A stretch of DNA of 64,000 bases, taken from an uncultured Tenacibaculum sp. Its GTDB lineage: Bacteria; Bacteroidota; Bacteroidia; Flavobacteriales; Flavobacteriaceae. The stretch is from the NCBI GenBank assembly GCA_947493285.1, contig CANLQH010000009.1:1-64000 (forward strand), read 5' to 3'. Position 1 is the first letter of the stretch. Every line of letters begins with the position of its first letter. Positions 47,348 to 56,165 of this stretch are shown in pieces. A program made the translations under genes and the position numbers. The notes beneath the pieces are model-generated. The model worked only from the letters and a program-made list of their open reading frames with translations, was not told the DNA's origin and searched no databases.

Positions 47348-47496
47348 AATAACTATTGCCAACAATGTATAACCGCAATTACGGCGGATTCGACTACGTC
47401 CGAATCCACTCGGAATTGCTAAAGTCTGTGCTAAACCGAAAAGTTTGCGTACTTTAACCCGTAACTGACGGTTATACGAGACCGTTCTAAGCCATT
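47348..47496 (+). repeat. attC-like site 3
   Basis: Left core 47348-47363 agrees with the reverse complement of the cassette 3 start at 13 of 16, ATTGCCAAC being exact. Right core GTTCTAAGCC begins at 47484. Inner stem GTATAACCG...TTACGG with a 3/4-nt interior interruption that still keeps A against C at position 12. Internal loop 3 against 6 nt. The shortest central loop group, with CCGAAAAGTTTGCG. Confidence 0.83.
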
Positions 47497-47504
47497 ACCG
47501 AAAT

Positions 47505-48053
47505 TTGGAAATTGAAAATAAAATATTATTAGTATTAGATTTAGATGAAACTCTAATTCACGCAACTGAGCGAAAACTAGAAATTGACTTTGACTTTCAA
47601 TATGCCGATTATTTCATTTATAGAAGACCAAACCTTAAATGGTTTTTGGAATCCATGAGTGCTGATTTTAAATTAGCTGTTTGGTCTTCTGCTGACGATA
47701 AATACGTTGAGGAAATAGTTGAAAAAATTAAACCTGAAAATATTGAATTCGAGTTTGTTTGGGGAAGAACTCGTTGTACAACAAAAAGAGATTATAAACT
47801 TGATGAATATGTTCACGAAAAAAGACTTAAAAAAGTAAAAAAGAAAGGCTTCTCAATTGAACGGATATTAATGATTGATGATTCTCCTGAAAAAACAAAA
47901 GACAATTACGGAAATGCAGTTTATGTGAGTGCATTTGAAGGAGACCAAAATGACTCTGAATTGAAAACTCTTGCGGAATATCTGAAATCAATAAAAAGCA
48001 GCTCCAATGTGCGGAGTTTTGAAAAGAGAGGATGGAAAAACAAAACGGCTTAG
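47505..48053 (+). CDS. FCP1/NIF-like HAD phosphatase (cassette 4)
   Basis: A 182-aa HAD-superfamily protein of the FCP1/SCP (NLI-interacting factor) type. The nucleophile motif is LVLDLDETLIHA (DxDxT), with RRPNLKWFLESM, the motif II-like VWSSADDKYVE and the acidic MIDDSPEKT. Such enzymes are best known as eukaryotic RNA polymerase CTD phosphatases but occur sporadically in bacteria. Start TTG 47505. The TAG stop (48051-48053) lies inside the left core of site 4. Confidence 0.87.
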   Translation: MEIENKILLVLDLDETLIHATERKLEIDFDFQYADYFIYRRPNLKWFLESMSADFKLAVWSSADDKYVEEIVEKIKPENIEFEFVWGRTRCTTKRDYKLDEYVHEKRLKKVKKKGFSIERILMIDDSPEKTKDNYGNAVYVSAFEGDQNDSELKTLAEYLKSIKSSSNVRSFEKRGWKNKTA

Positions 48054-48250
48054 AACACTATATATAGCAAATTGGGCGATTAGTGTTTAATCGAAAAGTT
48101 TGTGTCTATTTGTAAAGTCGCCAAATCTTTTGATTTGGTATTAAAAGAGAAAAATTAAAACAAAATACAAAAGATTTGGCTTGTGGCTAAACCGAAAGTA
48201 ATTGCTTATTTTCTGCCCAACTTGCCATATATTTAACGTTGTAACCAATT
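48045..48250 (+). repeat. attC-like site 4
   Basis: Left core 48044-48056 matches the reverse complement of the cassette 4 start (47484-47496) at 12 of 13 and supplies the TAG of the phosphatase gene. Right core GTTGTAACCA begins at 48238. The inner stem is the longest, ATATATaGCAAaTTGGGC, 18 positions with only two A/C mismatches. Internal loop 3 against 5 nt. The central loop has a CCAAAT...ATTTGG hairpin. Confidence 0.87.
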
Positions 48251-48308
48251 GACGCAAAGATGACGTTAACTTGACGTAACCAGTAAATATGTTTCCAATA
48301 TACATTTG
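48250..48308 (+). promoter_or_regulatory. TGACG repeats and -7 element of cassette 5
   Basis: TGACG occurs at 48250, 48261 and 48272, spaced exactly 11 bases, so on one face of the helix. TACATTTG (48301-48308) is a good -7 element 24 bases before the XRE gene. The repeats may be binding sites of the encoded regulator. Confidence 0.5.
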
Positions 48309-48332
48309 CTGAAACAATAAATAACATAAAAA

Positions 48333-48998
48333 ATGGAAACAAAAAACTTAGCAAAAAGACTGAAGGAATTAAGAGCAATTAGAGGAATGTCTCAAGAATA
48401 TTTGGCTGATGAGTCACGAGTGAGTTTGAGGACAATTCAAAGAATTGAAAACAGTGAATCGGAACCAACTGGTGAAACGATTAAAAGAATAGCAATTGCA
48501 TTAGATGTAGAATTGACCGAATTAATTGGGCCAAGTTTAGTTGCGGAGACAAATGATTTAAAAGCAACTATAATCTTCTTAAAAAAACAGCTTTCTAAAA
48601 CCAATGAAAAATCGGAAATCAAAACGTTTGAAAAATTTATAGGGCTTTTACAAAGACTAAAAGAAAAGGATTTAAATTCTGAACAGTCAGAAGGAATTGA
48701 AAGTTATATTAAATATTTAGAACTTGAAAAAATCCCATCATTTAGCAACGAAATATTTAAACAGAAACTAACTAAATTCAAGAAATATTTAAAGAATAAA
48801 TTACATTTTGTGCCAAATAATTATTACACGACTTGGGCAGTCAATTTTGGGTTGTCATTCGCTATTGGTTTTGCTCTTCAAAAGTCTCCCGAGTATAGTA
48901 TTAAAATTGGTGCATTCGTTGCTGCTCTGATATTAATTAGCATTGGTATCTTTATGGATTTAAGAATGAAAAGGCAAGAACGTTCATTCAAGTTCTGA
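48333..48998 (+). CDS. XRE-family regulator with membrane tail (cassette 5)
   Basis: A 221-aa protein with an N-terminal helix-turn-helix of the XRE/Cro type (about 5-60: LKELRAIRGMSQEYLADESRVSLRTIQRIE). A helical linker (75-150) and two hydrophobic helices near the C-terminus (about 168-208: WAVNFGLSFAIGFAL, IGAFVAALILISIGIFMDL) follow. It may be a membrane-tethered transcription factor. It has its own likely promoter inside the cassette and possible operators, so it is probably autoregulated. Confidence 0.85.
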   Translation: METKNLAKRLKELRAIRGMSQEYLADESRVSLRTIQRIENSESEPTGETIKRIAIALDVELTELIGPSLVAETNDLKATIIFLKKQLSKTNEKSEIKTFEKFIGLLQRLKEKDLNSEQSEGIESYIKYLELEKIPSFSNEIFKQKLTKFKKYLKNKLHFVPNNYYTTWAVNFGLSFAIGFALQKSPEYSIKIGAFVAALILISIGIFMDLRMKRQERSFKF

Positions 48999-49001
48999 TA
49001 A

Positions 49002-49211
49002 CAACTGGTTACAACACCGTATAAAATTAATGTAGGTTTTTAGGTTTAGCCCAAAGTTTTAGGCCTGTTTATATTGTCGCTCATACTTATTTAAGTATTT
49101 TTAGGTCGACAAGATAAAAACATAAAATAAGTATAAGCTTAGTGTTAGGCTGACAATCTTTCGATTATCAACTCCCACACTAATCTTATACAAAACCGTT
49201 ACCTGCAATAC
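49002..49211 (+). repeat. attC-like site 5
   Basis: Left core 49002-49015 matches the reverse complement of the cassette 5 start (48238-48251) at 13 of 14. Right core GTTACCTGCA begins at 49198. Inner stem GTATAAaATTAaTGTaGG with three left-A/right-C positions and no other mismatch. Internal loop 3 against 6 nt. Central loop with an ATACTTATTT...AAATAAGTAT-like hairpin. Confidence 0.87.
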
Positions 49212-49561
49212 TCCACTCTACTGCAAAAAAAATCAATAACTAAAATTTCCGACCAAAGCAAAGCGCAACTGTTGCGTATGACTGACCTTTAATACGGAAA
49301 ATCTTAAATCAAAAAAACTGACCAAAGCAATACGCAATCAAAACGTGCGACTGACCTCACTCAAACTCTATAAATCGGACTATAACACAACCCAATCTAT
49401 TCGCAAACCGACCTTAAAAAATAAAAGTACTGCAGGTAACAATGTGTAAAAAAAATACTATTTTTAATCCTTAATCGTAAGGTCTGTCCTTTGTTTGCGA
49501 ACTTCCGATTTTCCTTCGGAAAATCGCCGTTCTCAAACCCGTACTTTCCTTACACGCACCG
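49199..49561 (+). other. cassette 6: no ORF, imperfect 37-bp repeats
   Basis: The stretch between the two recombination points has no convincing ORF on either strand. It contains two 37-base repeats starting with GACCAAAGCA and ending with ACTGACC (49251-49287 and 49320-49356; 27 of 37 identical, 69 bases apart) and a partial third at about 49410. Repeat 1 includes a CGCAA-CTG-TTGCG hairpin. It could encode a small RNA, be a decayed gene, or be a pure spacer. Confidence 0.65.
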
Positions 49562-49572
49562 TTAGCCACAAG
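49426..49572 (+). repeat. attC-like site 6
   Basis: Left core 49426-49440 matches the reverse complement of the cassette 6 start (49198-49212) at 14 of 15, although this cassette has no gene. Right core GTTAGCCACA begins at 49561. Inner stem GTGTAAaaAAAaTAC with three A/C positions. Internal loop 3 against 5 nt. The central loop has a CGATTTTCC/GGAAAATCG hairpin. Confidence 0.86.
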
Positions 49573-49589
49573 CTGAAAAAAAAACCAGA

Positions 49590-50168
49590 TTGAAAAATAA
49601 AAAGGAATATTTAAAAGGAAAATCCGTCTTTATAGTTTCGTTACTTGTAATCGGAATTACAATTCTGACTGTTTATCTAACTGGCGAAAATTATAACCGA
49701 AATGTAACGTCGAATTTATATTTATCGTTATCTATAATTGGAACAGCACTTTTCTTGTTTATGACTTATGGTCTTTACAAAGGAATTGGATTAAAAGACA
49801 ATTTTCCAAAATTTAGAGAATTTAAGACTGGAGATTTTATTGCACAATCTGGAACTGCACCTGATTTGCCAAGTATAGAAGTTGGAGACGGAATTGGTGG
49901 ATTAATAATGTCGATTCTACTCTGGATTGGAATGACTATTTTAATCTTCCTTCTTCTGATTTTGCTGGAGGCATTTTTTTGGATTTCGATTTTTATAATT
50001 TTAGCAATGCTTTATTGGGTGTTTTTTCGAGCTTTAAAATTTGTGTTTTCAAAATCAACAGAAACGAAAGGAGATATCGGAATTTCAGCAATTTATTCAT
50101 TGACTTATACTGTATTGTATTTGGGTTGGATTTTCGGAATTGTTTATCTGACTGAAATATTACGATGA
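49590..50168 (+). CDS. multi-pass membrane protein (cassette 7)
   Basis: A 192-aa protein starting at TTG 49590 with about five hydrophobic helices (11-30, 42-62, 105-125, 126-150 and 168-190). Between helices 2 and 3 lies a soluble loop with DFIAQSGTAPDLPSIEVGDG. No transporter or enzyme motif is recognised. Single gene in its cassette. Confidence 0.75.
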   Translation: MKNKKEYLKGKSVFIVSLLVIGITILTVYLTGENYNRNVTSNLYLSLSIIGTALFLFMTYGLYKGIGLKDNFPKFREFKTGDFIAQSGTAPDLPSIEVGDGIGGLIMSILLWIGMTILIFLLLILLEAFFWISIFIILAMLYWVFFRALKFVFSKSTETKGDIGISAIYSLTYTVLYLGWIFGIVYLTEILR

Positions 50169-50173
50169 AAAGC

Positions 50174-50380
50174 CAGATGGCTAACAGTGTATAAAAAACA
50201 TAGGGCATTTGTGGTTTAACCAAAAGGTCTGTGAATATTTATAAAGTCCGCTAAATATAAAATTTGGCGTTTATAGTAGAAAAGATAAAAGCAAAATATT
50301 TATATTTAGCTAAGTAATAAACCGAAACGATAGTGCTTATCACCTGCCCTACGTTTCTTATACTAAACGTTACCACACAT
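50174..50380 (+). repeat. attC-like site 7
   Basis: Left core ending TGGCTAAC (to 50185) is exact over 8 bases with the reverse complement of the cassette 7 start but only 9 of 15 over the longer stretch, the weakest of the set. Right core GTTACCACAC begins at 50369. Inner stem GTATAAaAAACaTAGGGCA with A/C at 7 and 12. Internal loop 3 against 5 nt. Confidence 0.8.
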
Positions 50381-50397
50381 TTAAACCATAGTGCCAA

Positions 50398-51180
50398 ATG
50401 AAATTGGAACAATCTAAATTCCTTGGAATAACCAAAAATAGATATGATTATGAATCCTATAGTATTTCACTAGTTAATTACCATGAACCTGTTTCTGAGG
50501 AATGGCACTATCATGAAAACACTCATATTTCCTTAATTCTTCAAGGCGGAAATATGGAATCTCGCAAAAATGGAGATTTTCAAGTAACAACAGGTGAAAT
50601 AATGTTTTACAATGAAGGTGAGTTACATTGTAATAAATATACCGCATTTCCTTCAAAGAATTTAAATATAGAATTTAAAAACGATTTTTTGAATAAAAAT
50701 GAATTAGCACCCAAACATTTTACGAAATCAAACATCCAAAACATTGACACTTATTTAAGTTTATTAAATGTTTATAATGAATTTCGATTGGGCGATTTAT
50801 ATTCGGCTAACACAATTGATTTTTCCTTAAATCAGTTATTAAAATCTGAGGACAATTCTTCGCACATACCAATTTGGGTTTTACATCTAAAAGAAATTAT
50901 TGAAGATAGATGGGATGAATTTATTTCTCTAAATGAATTAGCAGCTACTTTTAATGTACACCCTGTTACAATTTCTAAATATTTCAGAAAATACTACAAC
51001 TGTACATTAGGCGATTATATGAGAAAAATAAAAATAGAGAAAGCTCTTTCTCTATTAATCGACACTGACAAACCAATAATAGAAATATCTGATATTTGTG
51101 GTTTTTCAGACCAAAGTCACATGATAAAAGTCTTTAAGGCTTATATAGGTTTTCTTCCAAACCAAATTCGTTCATTATAA
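50398..51180 (+). CDS. AraC-family regulator (cassette 8, gene 1)
   Basis: A 260-aa regulator with an N-terminal cupin-like region (EEWHYHENTHISLILQGGNMES) and a C-terminal AraC domain (ISLNELAATFNVHPVTISKYFRK and IIEISDICGFSDQSHMIKVF). It opens the five-gene cassette 8, with its ATG 29 bases after the crossover. It probably controls the four downstream genes. The ligand is unknown. Confidence 0.9.
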   Translation: MKLEQSKFLGITKNRYDYESYSISLVNYHEPVSEEWHYHENTHISLILQGGNMESRKNGDFQVTTGEIMFYNEGELHCNKYTAFPSKNLNIEFKNDFLNKNELAPKHFTKSNIQNIDTYLSLLNVYNEFRLGDLYSANTIDFSLNQLLKSEDNSSHIPIWVLHLKEIIEDRWDEFISLNELAATFNVHPVTISKYFRKYYNCTLGDYMRKIKIEKALSLLIDTDKPIIEISDICGFSDQSHMIKVFKAYIGFLPNQIRSL

Positions 51181-51245
51181 TTTTTTGGCTAAAATCATAC
51201 AATTAGATTTGAGTGATTTATCATATTTTTCCTGAAAATAAATAT

Positions 51246-51965
51246 ATGACAAGTATGAAATATATAATAAAGTTACTTTCTAAGTATACGCATTCATTAA
51301 AAAAATATAATCTCTATTTTTTACTTTTACTATGGACCCTAACCAATATTGGATGTTCACAAGACAAAACAAATGAAAATAACAAAATAAAAAAGAGTAA
51401 ACCTCAAGTAAATAAACAGATTCCAGATTCTATATTAAAAAGCGAATTAGAGTTAATTGGAGTTGAAGACCAGACACTAAGATTTATACTTCCCGACGTA
51501 ACTGAAAAATTTAGTAGAGAATCAAGTGAATACAAATATTTTTGGTCTCTTATTCATCGTCAAGACAGTATTTGTATAGAAAAGCTCATCAATATATTGG
51601 ACACTTACGGTTGGTTAGGTAAAAGCAGAGTTGGAACTAATGCGAATCAAGCCATTTGGTTAGTAATGCAACATGCAGATGTCAAAATACAAGAAAAATA
51701 CCTTCCATTTCTTAAGGAGTCTGTTGAAAAAGGTGAATCCGAAGGTTGGCACCTTGCTTTTCTTGAAGACCGTATTTTAATGTACAATGAGAAAGAGCAA
51801 ATTTATGGAACACAGGCCATTTGGGATAATAATTTGAAAAAGAACAAGATCTACCCTATTCAGGATGTGAAAAATGTAAATAAACGCAGAAAAAAACTGG
51901 GATTAAAACCTATTGAAGAACATGCTAAAAACAATGGATATATTCTTGACCAAAAAAATAAATAA
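51246..51965 (+). CDS. DUF6624-like lipoprotein (cassette 8, gene 2)
   Basis: About 240 aa from ATG 51246 (alternative 51255). A hydrophobic segment ends in TNIGCSQ, a plausible lipobox. The C-terminal half has GTNANQAIWLVMQHADVKIQ, YLPFLKESVEKGE, LAFLEDRILM and EQIYGTQ, the pattern I associate with DUF6624. The same pattern recurs in the product of 62869-63558 in cassette 11, so the two are paralogues in separate cassettes. Function unknown. Confidence 0.75.
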   Translation: MTSMKYIIKLLSKYTHSLKKYNLYFLLLLWTLTNIGCSQDKTNENNKIKKSKPQVNKQIPDSILKSELELIGVEDQTLRFILPDVTEKFSRESSEYKYFWSLIHRQDSICIEKLINILDTYGWLGKSRVGTNANQAIWLVMQHADVKIQEKYLPFLKESVEKGESEGWHLAFLEDRILMYNEKEQIYGTQAIWDNNLKKNKIYPIQDVKNVNKRRKKLGLKPIEEHAKNNGYILDQKNK

Positions 51966-51993
51966 TTTAATCTTCGAAAAACCATTGTCAATT

Positions 51994-53115
51994 ATGATAG
52001 AGATAAAAAAATATGCATTAATAATTTCTGTATTAGGATTTTCATTTTACGGATATTCACAAGACATTATGTTTTTTAACGCAGATGGGTTTTTCTCAGT
52101 AGGAACCCAATCAAACCGTACAGCTTCAATAACACTTTGTGATATTGATAAAGATGGGGATTTAGACGCACTTGTAGCTAACGGCAGACACTGGGCAGAA
52201 CAAAACTACCTATACTACAACGATGGTTTTGGTGGTTTTAAATCAGCGCAACCTATTGGAGATTATTTAGATGCTTCTTATAAAGTAATGAGTACAGATT
52301 TTGATAATGATGGATATATGGACATTGTAGTAGCAAACGACAAAGGCATTTACGATAAAATATATTTTGGAAATGCAGAAAATAAATTTTCAAACGGAAA
52401 ACCATTTGGCTCAAAATCACCTACAAGAAACATGGAACTTGCTGACATAGATAAAGATGGAGATATTGATATAATTTTATCTAACAGAAAAGCAAAAAAT
52501 GAAGTAATACTTAACAATGGTAAAAGAGATTTTATTTCTACAATTACTTATGGGAATGATACTGACCAAACAACTCAAACTAAAATAGTTGATATTAACG
52601 GAGATGGATTTTTAGACTTAATTACTGCCGAACGAAACAGCTTCAATAAAATATATATAAATAATGGTTCTACAAATTTTTCGGAAGTTATAGAATTTGG
52701 AAATGAAAAAGATCAAACACGCTCAATTGATATTGGGGATATTAACCAAGATGGATTATTGGATATTGTAACTGGTAATTTAAATTCTGAAAACAAAATA
52801 TACTATGGCAATAAAAAGTTGACTTTCAAAAAAGAATATTGCTTTAAAGTAAAACGAGAAACAGCGTCTATAAAAGTAGTAGACTTAAATAATGATGGGC
52901 TTTTAGATATTATAGAAGGCAATTTTGAAGATAGAAACTATGTCTATTTGGGAAGTAAACTTGGTGATTTTCAAGAAATTGGATTGAGAGAAGATTTAAA
53001 AAATGACACCTACCATATTGAAACAGGAGATTTGGACAATAATGGTTTTCTTGATATAGTAGAATCAAATTCAGAATCTTGGAATTTGTTTTACAAATCC
53101 AGAAAAAGTAACTAA
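51994..53115 (+). CDS. secreted FG-GAP/VCBS repeat protein (cassette 8, gene 3)
   Basis: About 373 aa from ATG 51994, where a signal peptide starts (MIEIKKYALIISVLGFSFYGYSQ); upstream codons overlap the previous gene. At least six repeats carry calcium-binding DxDxDGxxD-like motifs (DIDKDGDLDALVANG, DFDNDGYMDIVVAND, DIDKDGDIDIILSN, DINGDGFLDLITAE, DINQDGLLDIVTGN, DLNNDGLLDIIEGN). It should fold as a beta-propeller exported to the periplasm or surface. Confidence 0.9.
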   Translation: MIEIKKYALIISVLGFSFYGYSQDIMFFNADGFFSVGTQSNRTASITLCDIDKDGDLDALVANGRHWAEQNYLYYNDGFGGFKSAQPIGDYLDASYKVMSTDFDNDGYMDIVVANDKGIYDKIYFGNAENKFSNGKPFGSKSPTRNMELADIDKDGDIDIILSNRKAKNEVILNNGKRDFISTITYGNDTDQTTQTKIVDINGDGFLDLITAERNSFNKIYINNGSTNFSEVIEFGNEKDQTRSIDIGDINQDGLLDIVTGNLNSENKIYYGNKKLTFKKEYCFKVKRETASIKVVDLNNDGLLDIIEGNFEDRNYVYLGSKLGDFQEIGLREDLKNDTYHIETGDLDNNGFLDIVESNSESWNLFYKSRKSN

Positions 53116-53161
53116 TACAAACATTTCTATTGACTTTTATCTATAAACTCGTTTATTTAAA

Positions 53162-53995
53162 ATGAATAGTAGCAAGTACATTATAATTTTAGTTTTAGCA
53201 TTGAGTTTTTCATCTTGTAAAAATGAAAAAAGTGTAAAACACGTTGATGAAAAAGTCAAAAGTAATCCAAGCGATTTACAGGTTGACCATTTAAATATTT
53301 GGGTAAAAAACCCAAAGAAAGCTAAGAAACTATTAACAGATATTGGATTTACATCGCTTCCCGATTCGCTTTCACCAATTCATAAAGGACAAGGAACAAC
53401 AGGACGGTATTTCTATTTTTTAAATAACTACCTCGAATTGATTTTTGTTTTTCATAAAGAAGAATTTGATAAGAACAATGAATTCAATAAAAATTTAGAT
53501 TTTTCAGAAAGAGCTAACTTTGAAAATAATGAAGCTTCACCTTTTAGCATAGCTCTTAAAGTAAAAGATTACGATATAGGAAAAATTCCATTTGAAACTA
53601 TAAGTTACCATCAAGACTGGATGGAGCAAGAAGCGAATATATATTCAGCTGAAAATTCAAAAACACACCTAAAAGAACCTTCAATTTTTGTTGTGTATCC
53701 AGAAATTGAATCAGGAACATTTGAATCATTATCTGAACTAGAGAACTATTCTACCGAAGATGATTATTGGAAGGTGTTTTTCAAACATCCAAACGGAGCA
53801 AAAAAAATCACAAATATTATTATTACATCAACTGATTTGGATTTAAAAACCGAAACTATTAAAGCTGTAAGTAGTATTGAAAATGTTGAAATCAAAAATG
53901 GCTCTGAACATTTAATGGAACTATATTTTGACAATAATATTCAGAAAAAATCATTTGATTTAAGACCTGAATTACCACTAATTATTTATTTATGA
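53162..53995 (+). CDS. VOC/glyoxalase-like lipoprotein (cassette 8, gene 4)
   Basis: A 277-aa protein with a lipoprotein signal (ALSFSSCKNE) and a vicinal-oxygen-chelate-like fold. It has LQVDHLNIWVKNPKKAKKLL with a strand-initial His and GRYFYFLNNYLELIFVF, as in glyoxalase-3-type domains. Metal ligands are incomplete, so binding rather than catalysis is possible. Its stop overlaps the ATG of the next gene (ATGA). Confidence 0.75.
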   Translation: MNSSKYIIILVLALSFSSCKNEKSVKHVDEKVKSNPSDLQVDHLNIWVKNPKKAKKLLTDIGFTSLPDSLSPIHKGQGTTGRYFYFLNNYLELIFVFHKEEFDKNNEFNKNLDFSERANFENNEASPFSIALKVKDYDIGKIPFETISYHQDWMEQEANIYSAENSKTHLKEPSIFVVYPEIESGTFESLSELENYSTEDDYWKVFFKHPNGAKKITNIIITSTDLDLKTETIKAVSSIENVEIKNGSEHLMELYFDNNIQKKSFDLRPELPLIIYL

Positions 53996-56007
53996 CAATA
54001 GTAAACAACAAGCAGTTATTATTTTTTCTAATTGGCTTTCTATTCTTTAGTTGTAAAAATTCTAAAGAAACAAAAACGATTGCCGAAGAAAGCTCAAAAA
54101 TTGAAGTTCAACAATTTCAAGCAATTATAGATTCAATTTATAAAGCAAATCCACAATCGATTGGGATTATAGCCCACATTGAATCACCAAAAAACGGAAT
54201 ATCGTGGAGCGGAAGTGCTGGTTATTCAAATAAAGACACCAAAACAAAGTTATTGCCCGACCAACCTGCATTAATCGCCAGTAATATCAAAACTTACGTT
54301 TCGGCAGCAATATTAAGATTACAAGAACAAGGGAAATTGGATATAGAAGACCCAATTGGAGAGCATTTATCCCATAAGACAATAGAACTCTTCCAAAATG
54401 ATGGCTACTCATTTGAAAAAATCAAAATTAAACACTTATTATCCCACACAAGTGGTATAGCCGATTACGTGAATGATGATTACTTTGAGTTTATTAACAA
54501 TAATCAAAAATATAGATGGACAAGAGATGAACAATTAAAACTTGTTGTAAATGTTGGCGACCCTTTGGGTAAACCACAAGAGGTTTTCAACTATGCAGAT
54601 GTTAATTATTTATTGGCAACAGAAATCATAGAACAAAAGACCCAAAAACCTTTTTACACATCAATTAGAGAGTTACTCAAATATGATGAATTAGGTCTAA
54701 CGAATACTTGGTTTCCAACACTTGAAGAAAAACCAGAGCACACAAAAGAACTTGTGCATCAATATTGGAAAGAAGAAAATTGGGGCGACCGCAAATTAAA
54801 TTTCGATTGGGATTCTTACGACCACGATATTTCTTGGGACTTATATGGTGGTGGCGGAATTGCTACAAATATGAAAGAATTAGCCCAATTTTCATATAAT
54901 CTGTTCAATGGAAAAGTCATTCGAGATAAGGAAGTTTTAAACCTAATCAAAACGGATGTTCCAACCACAGATGCAATATCAAAAATTTATAGACTTGGAG
55001 TTGCTGATGCTACCATAAAGGGTTTACAAAGTATAGGTCACGGTGGTTTTTGGGGAACACAAGCTTTCCATTTACCTCAATTAGACGCATCTATTTCTGT
55101 TTGCGTGTTAGAGCGCAATGGAAAGATGAAAATTATTAAAGGCGTCTTAAAAACACTAACAACTGAATTAAATTCTCAAATTTACCCTACTGCACATATT
55201 GTTCACCAGAATTATGAATTATATAAGGCAAAAAGTTCAAAAACCACTTTAGTTTTATTTCCTGGAGGAGCTTCGACTGCGAAAGAGACAAAAGAAGAAT
55301 TTGATATAATCACTACAGCAACTGCAAATCAAATTTCTGTTTTATTTATGAATTTTAATCGACATCTATGGATTGATGAAACTACCTCAAAACAACTTGC
55401 GGAGGAAATACAAGCTGTTTTTACTAAAAACCACTTGAAAACTGAAAATATCTACATTGGTGGAATGTCTATTGGTGGAAATGTAGCCTTAATACTTTCA
55501 AACTATCTGCATCAAAATAAAATTAATATTGCCCCAAAAGGCACTTTTATTGTTGATTCACCCATTGATCTATATGCACTTTATGAAAGTTCCAAAAAAG
55601 ATATTGCCAATCGAGGTCTTGACGAAGAAAGGCTTGCAGAACCAAAGTGGATTATAAATTACTTTGAGGAAGAATTTACCAAAGATTCGTTGTTACAAAA
55701 CATACAAAAAGTTTCACCATTTACATTAAAGAACAGATTTATAAGTGTACCAAATCTAAAGAATTGTAAAATACGATTCTACACTGAACCCGACAGTTTG
55801 TGGTGGAAAGAAAACAGACAAACGGATTTTGAAAGTACCAATGCATACACTATCCAACAAATAGGAAAAGATTTGAGAACCCAAAACTGGAATCAATTTG
55901 AATTAATTGAAACAGAAAATAAAGGCTATCGAACAAATGGGGGCAGACATCCTCATAGTTGGTCAATTGTTAACGCAAGAAATTTAGTGGAATGGATAAA
56001 GGAATAA
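53992..56007 (+). CDS. serine beta-lactamase-like/alpha-beta hydrolase fusion (cassette 8, gene 5)
   Basis: A 671-aa lipoprotein (signal ending FLFFSCKNS) with two enzyme domains. Residues about 40-400 are a class C beta-lactamase/DD-peptidase-like domain: SxxK in ASNIKTYVS, a YAD-type second motif in FNYADVNYLL and HGG in GHGGFWG. Residues about 415-670 form an alpha/beta hydrolase with LVLFPGG and the nucleophile elbow GGMSIGGN. It likely hydrolyses esters or peptides in the periplasm. The combination is unusual. Confidence 0.83.
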   Translation: MTIVNNKQLLFFLIGFLFFSCKNSKETKTIAEESSKIEVQQFQAIIDSIYKANPQSIGIIAHIESPKNGISWSGSAGYSNKDTKTKLLPDQPALIASNIKTYVSAAILRLQEQGKLDIEDPIGEHLSHKTIELFQNDGYSFEKIKIKHLLSHTSGIADYVNDDYFEFINNNQKYRWTRDEQLKLVVNVGDPLGKPQEVFNYADVNYLLATEIIEQKTQKPFYTSIRELLKYDELGLTNTWFPTLEEKPEHTKELVHQYWKEENWGDRKLNFDWDSYDHDISWDLYGGGGIATNMKELAQFSYNLFNGKVIRDKEVLNLIKTDVPTTDAISKIYRLGVADATIKGLQSIGHGGFWGTQAFHLPQLDASISVCVLERNGKMKIIKGVLKTLTTELNSQIYPTAHIVHQNYELYKAKSSKTTLVLFPGGASTAKETKEEFDIITTATANQISVLFMNFNRHLWIDETTSKQLAEEIQAVFTKNHLKTENIYIGGMSIGGNVALILSNYLHQNKINIAPKGTFIVDSPIDLYALYESSKKDIANRGLDEERLAEPKWIINYFEEEFTKDSLLQNIQKVSPFTLKNRFISVPNLKNCKIRFYTEPDSLWWKENRQTDFESTNAYTIQQIGKDLRTQNWNQFELIETENKGYRTNGGRHPHSWSIVNARNLVEWIKE

Positions 56008-56152
56008 TACGTGTGGTAACAATGTATAAAAATAATAGCGGTTTAATCGCTTAAACGAAAGTATGTAAATATAAAAAAAGGTCTGTGTTTAACCGAAAAG
56101 TTAGTGTGTAAAAATCCGCTACTATTCTTATACGATACCGTTGTAGCTAATT
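56008..56152 (+). repeat. attC-like site 8
   Basis: Left core ending CGTGTGGTAAC (56008-56020) matches the reverse complement of the start of cassette 8, 5.6 kb upstream (50369-50383), at 12 of 15. Right core GTTGTAGCTA begins at 56140. Inner stem GTATAAaAATAaTAGCGG with A/C at 7 and 12. Internal loop 3 against 6 nt. Central loop with CCGAAAAGTTAGTG. Confidence 0.86.
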
Positions 56153-56165
56153 GAAAAAAACAGAA

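Noticed and set aside
49199..49425. A small protein gene in cassette 6
   Set aside because: I found no open frame of useful length with a start codon on either strand; stops are frequent in the frames examined.
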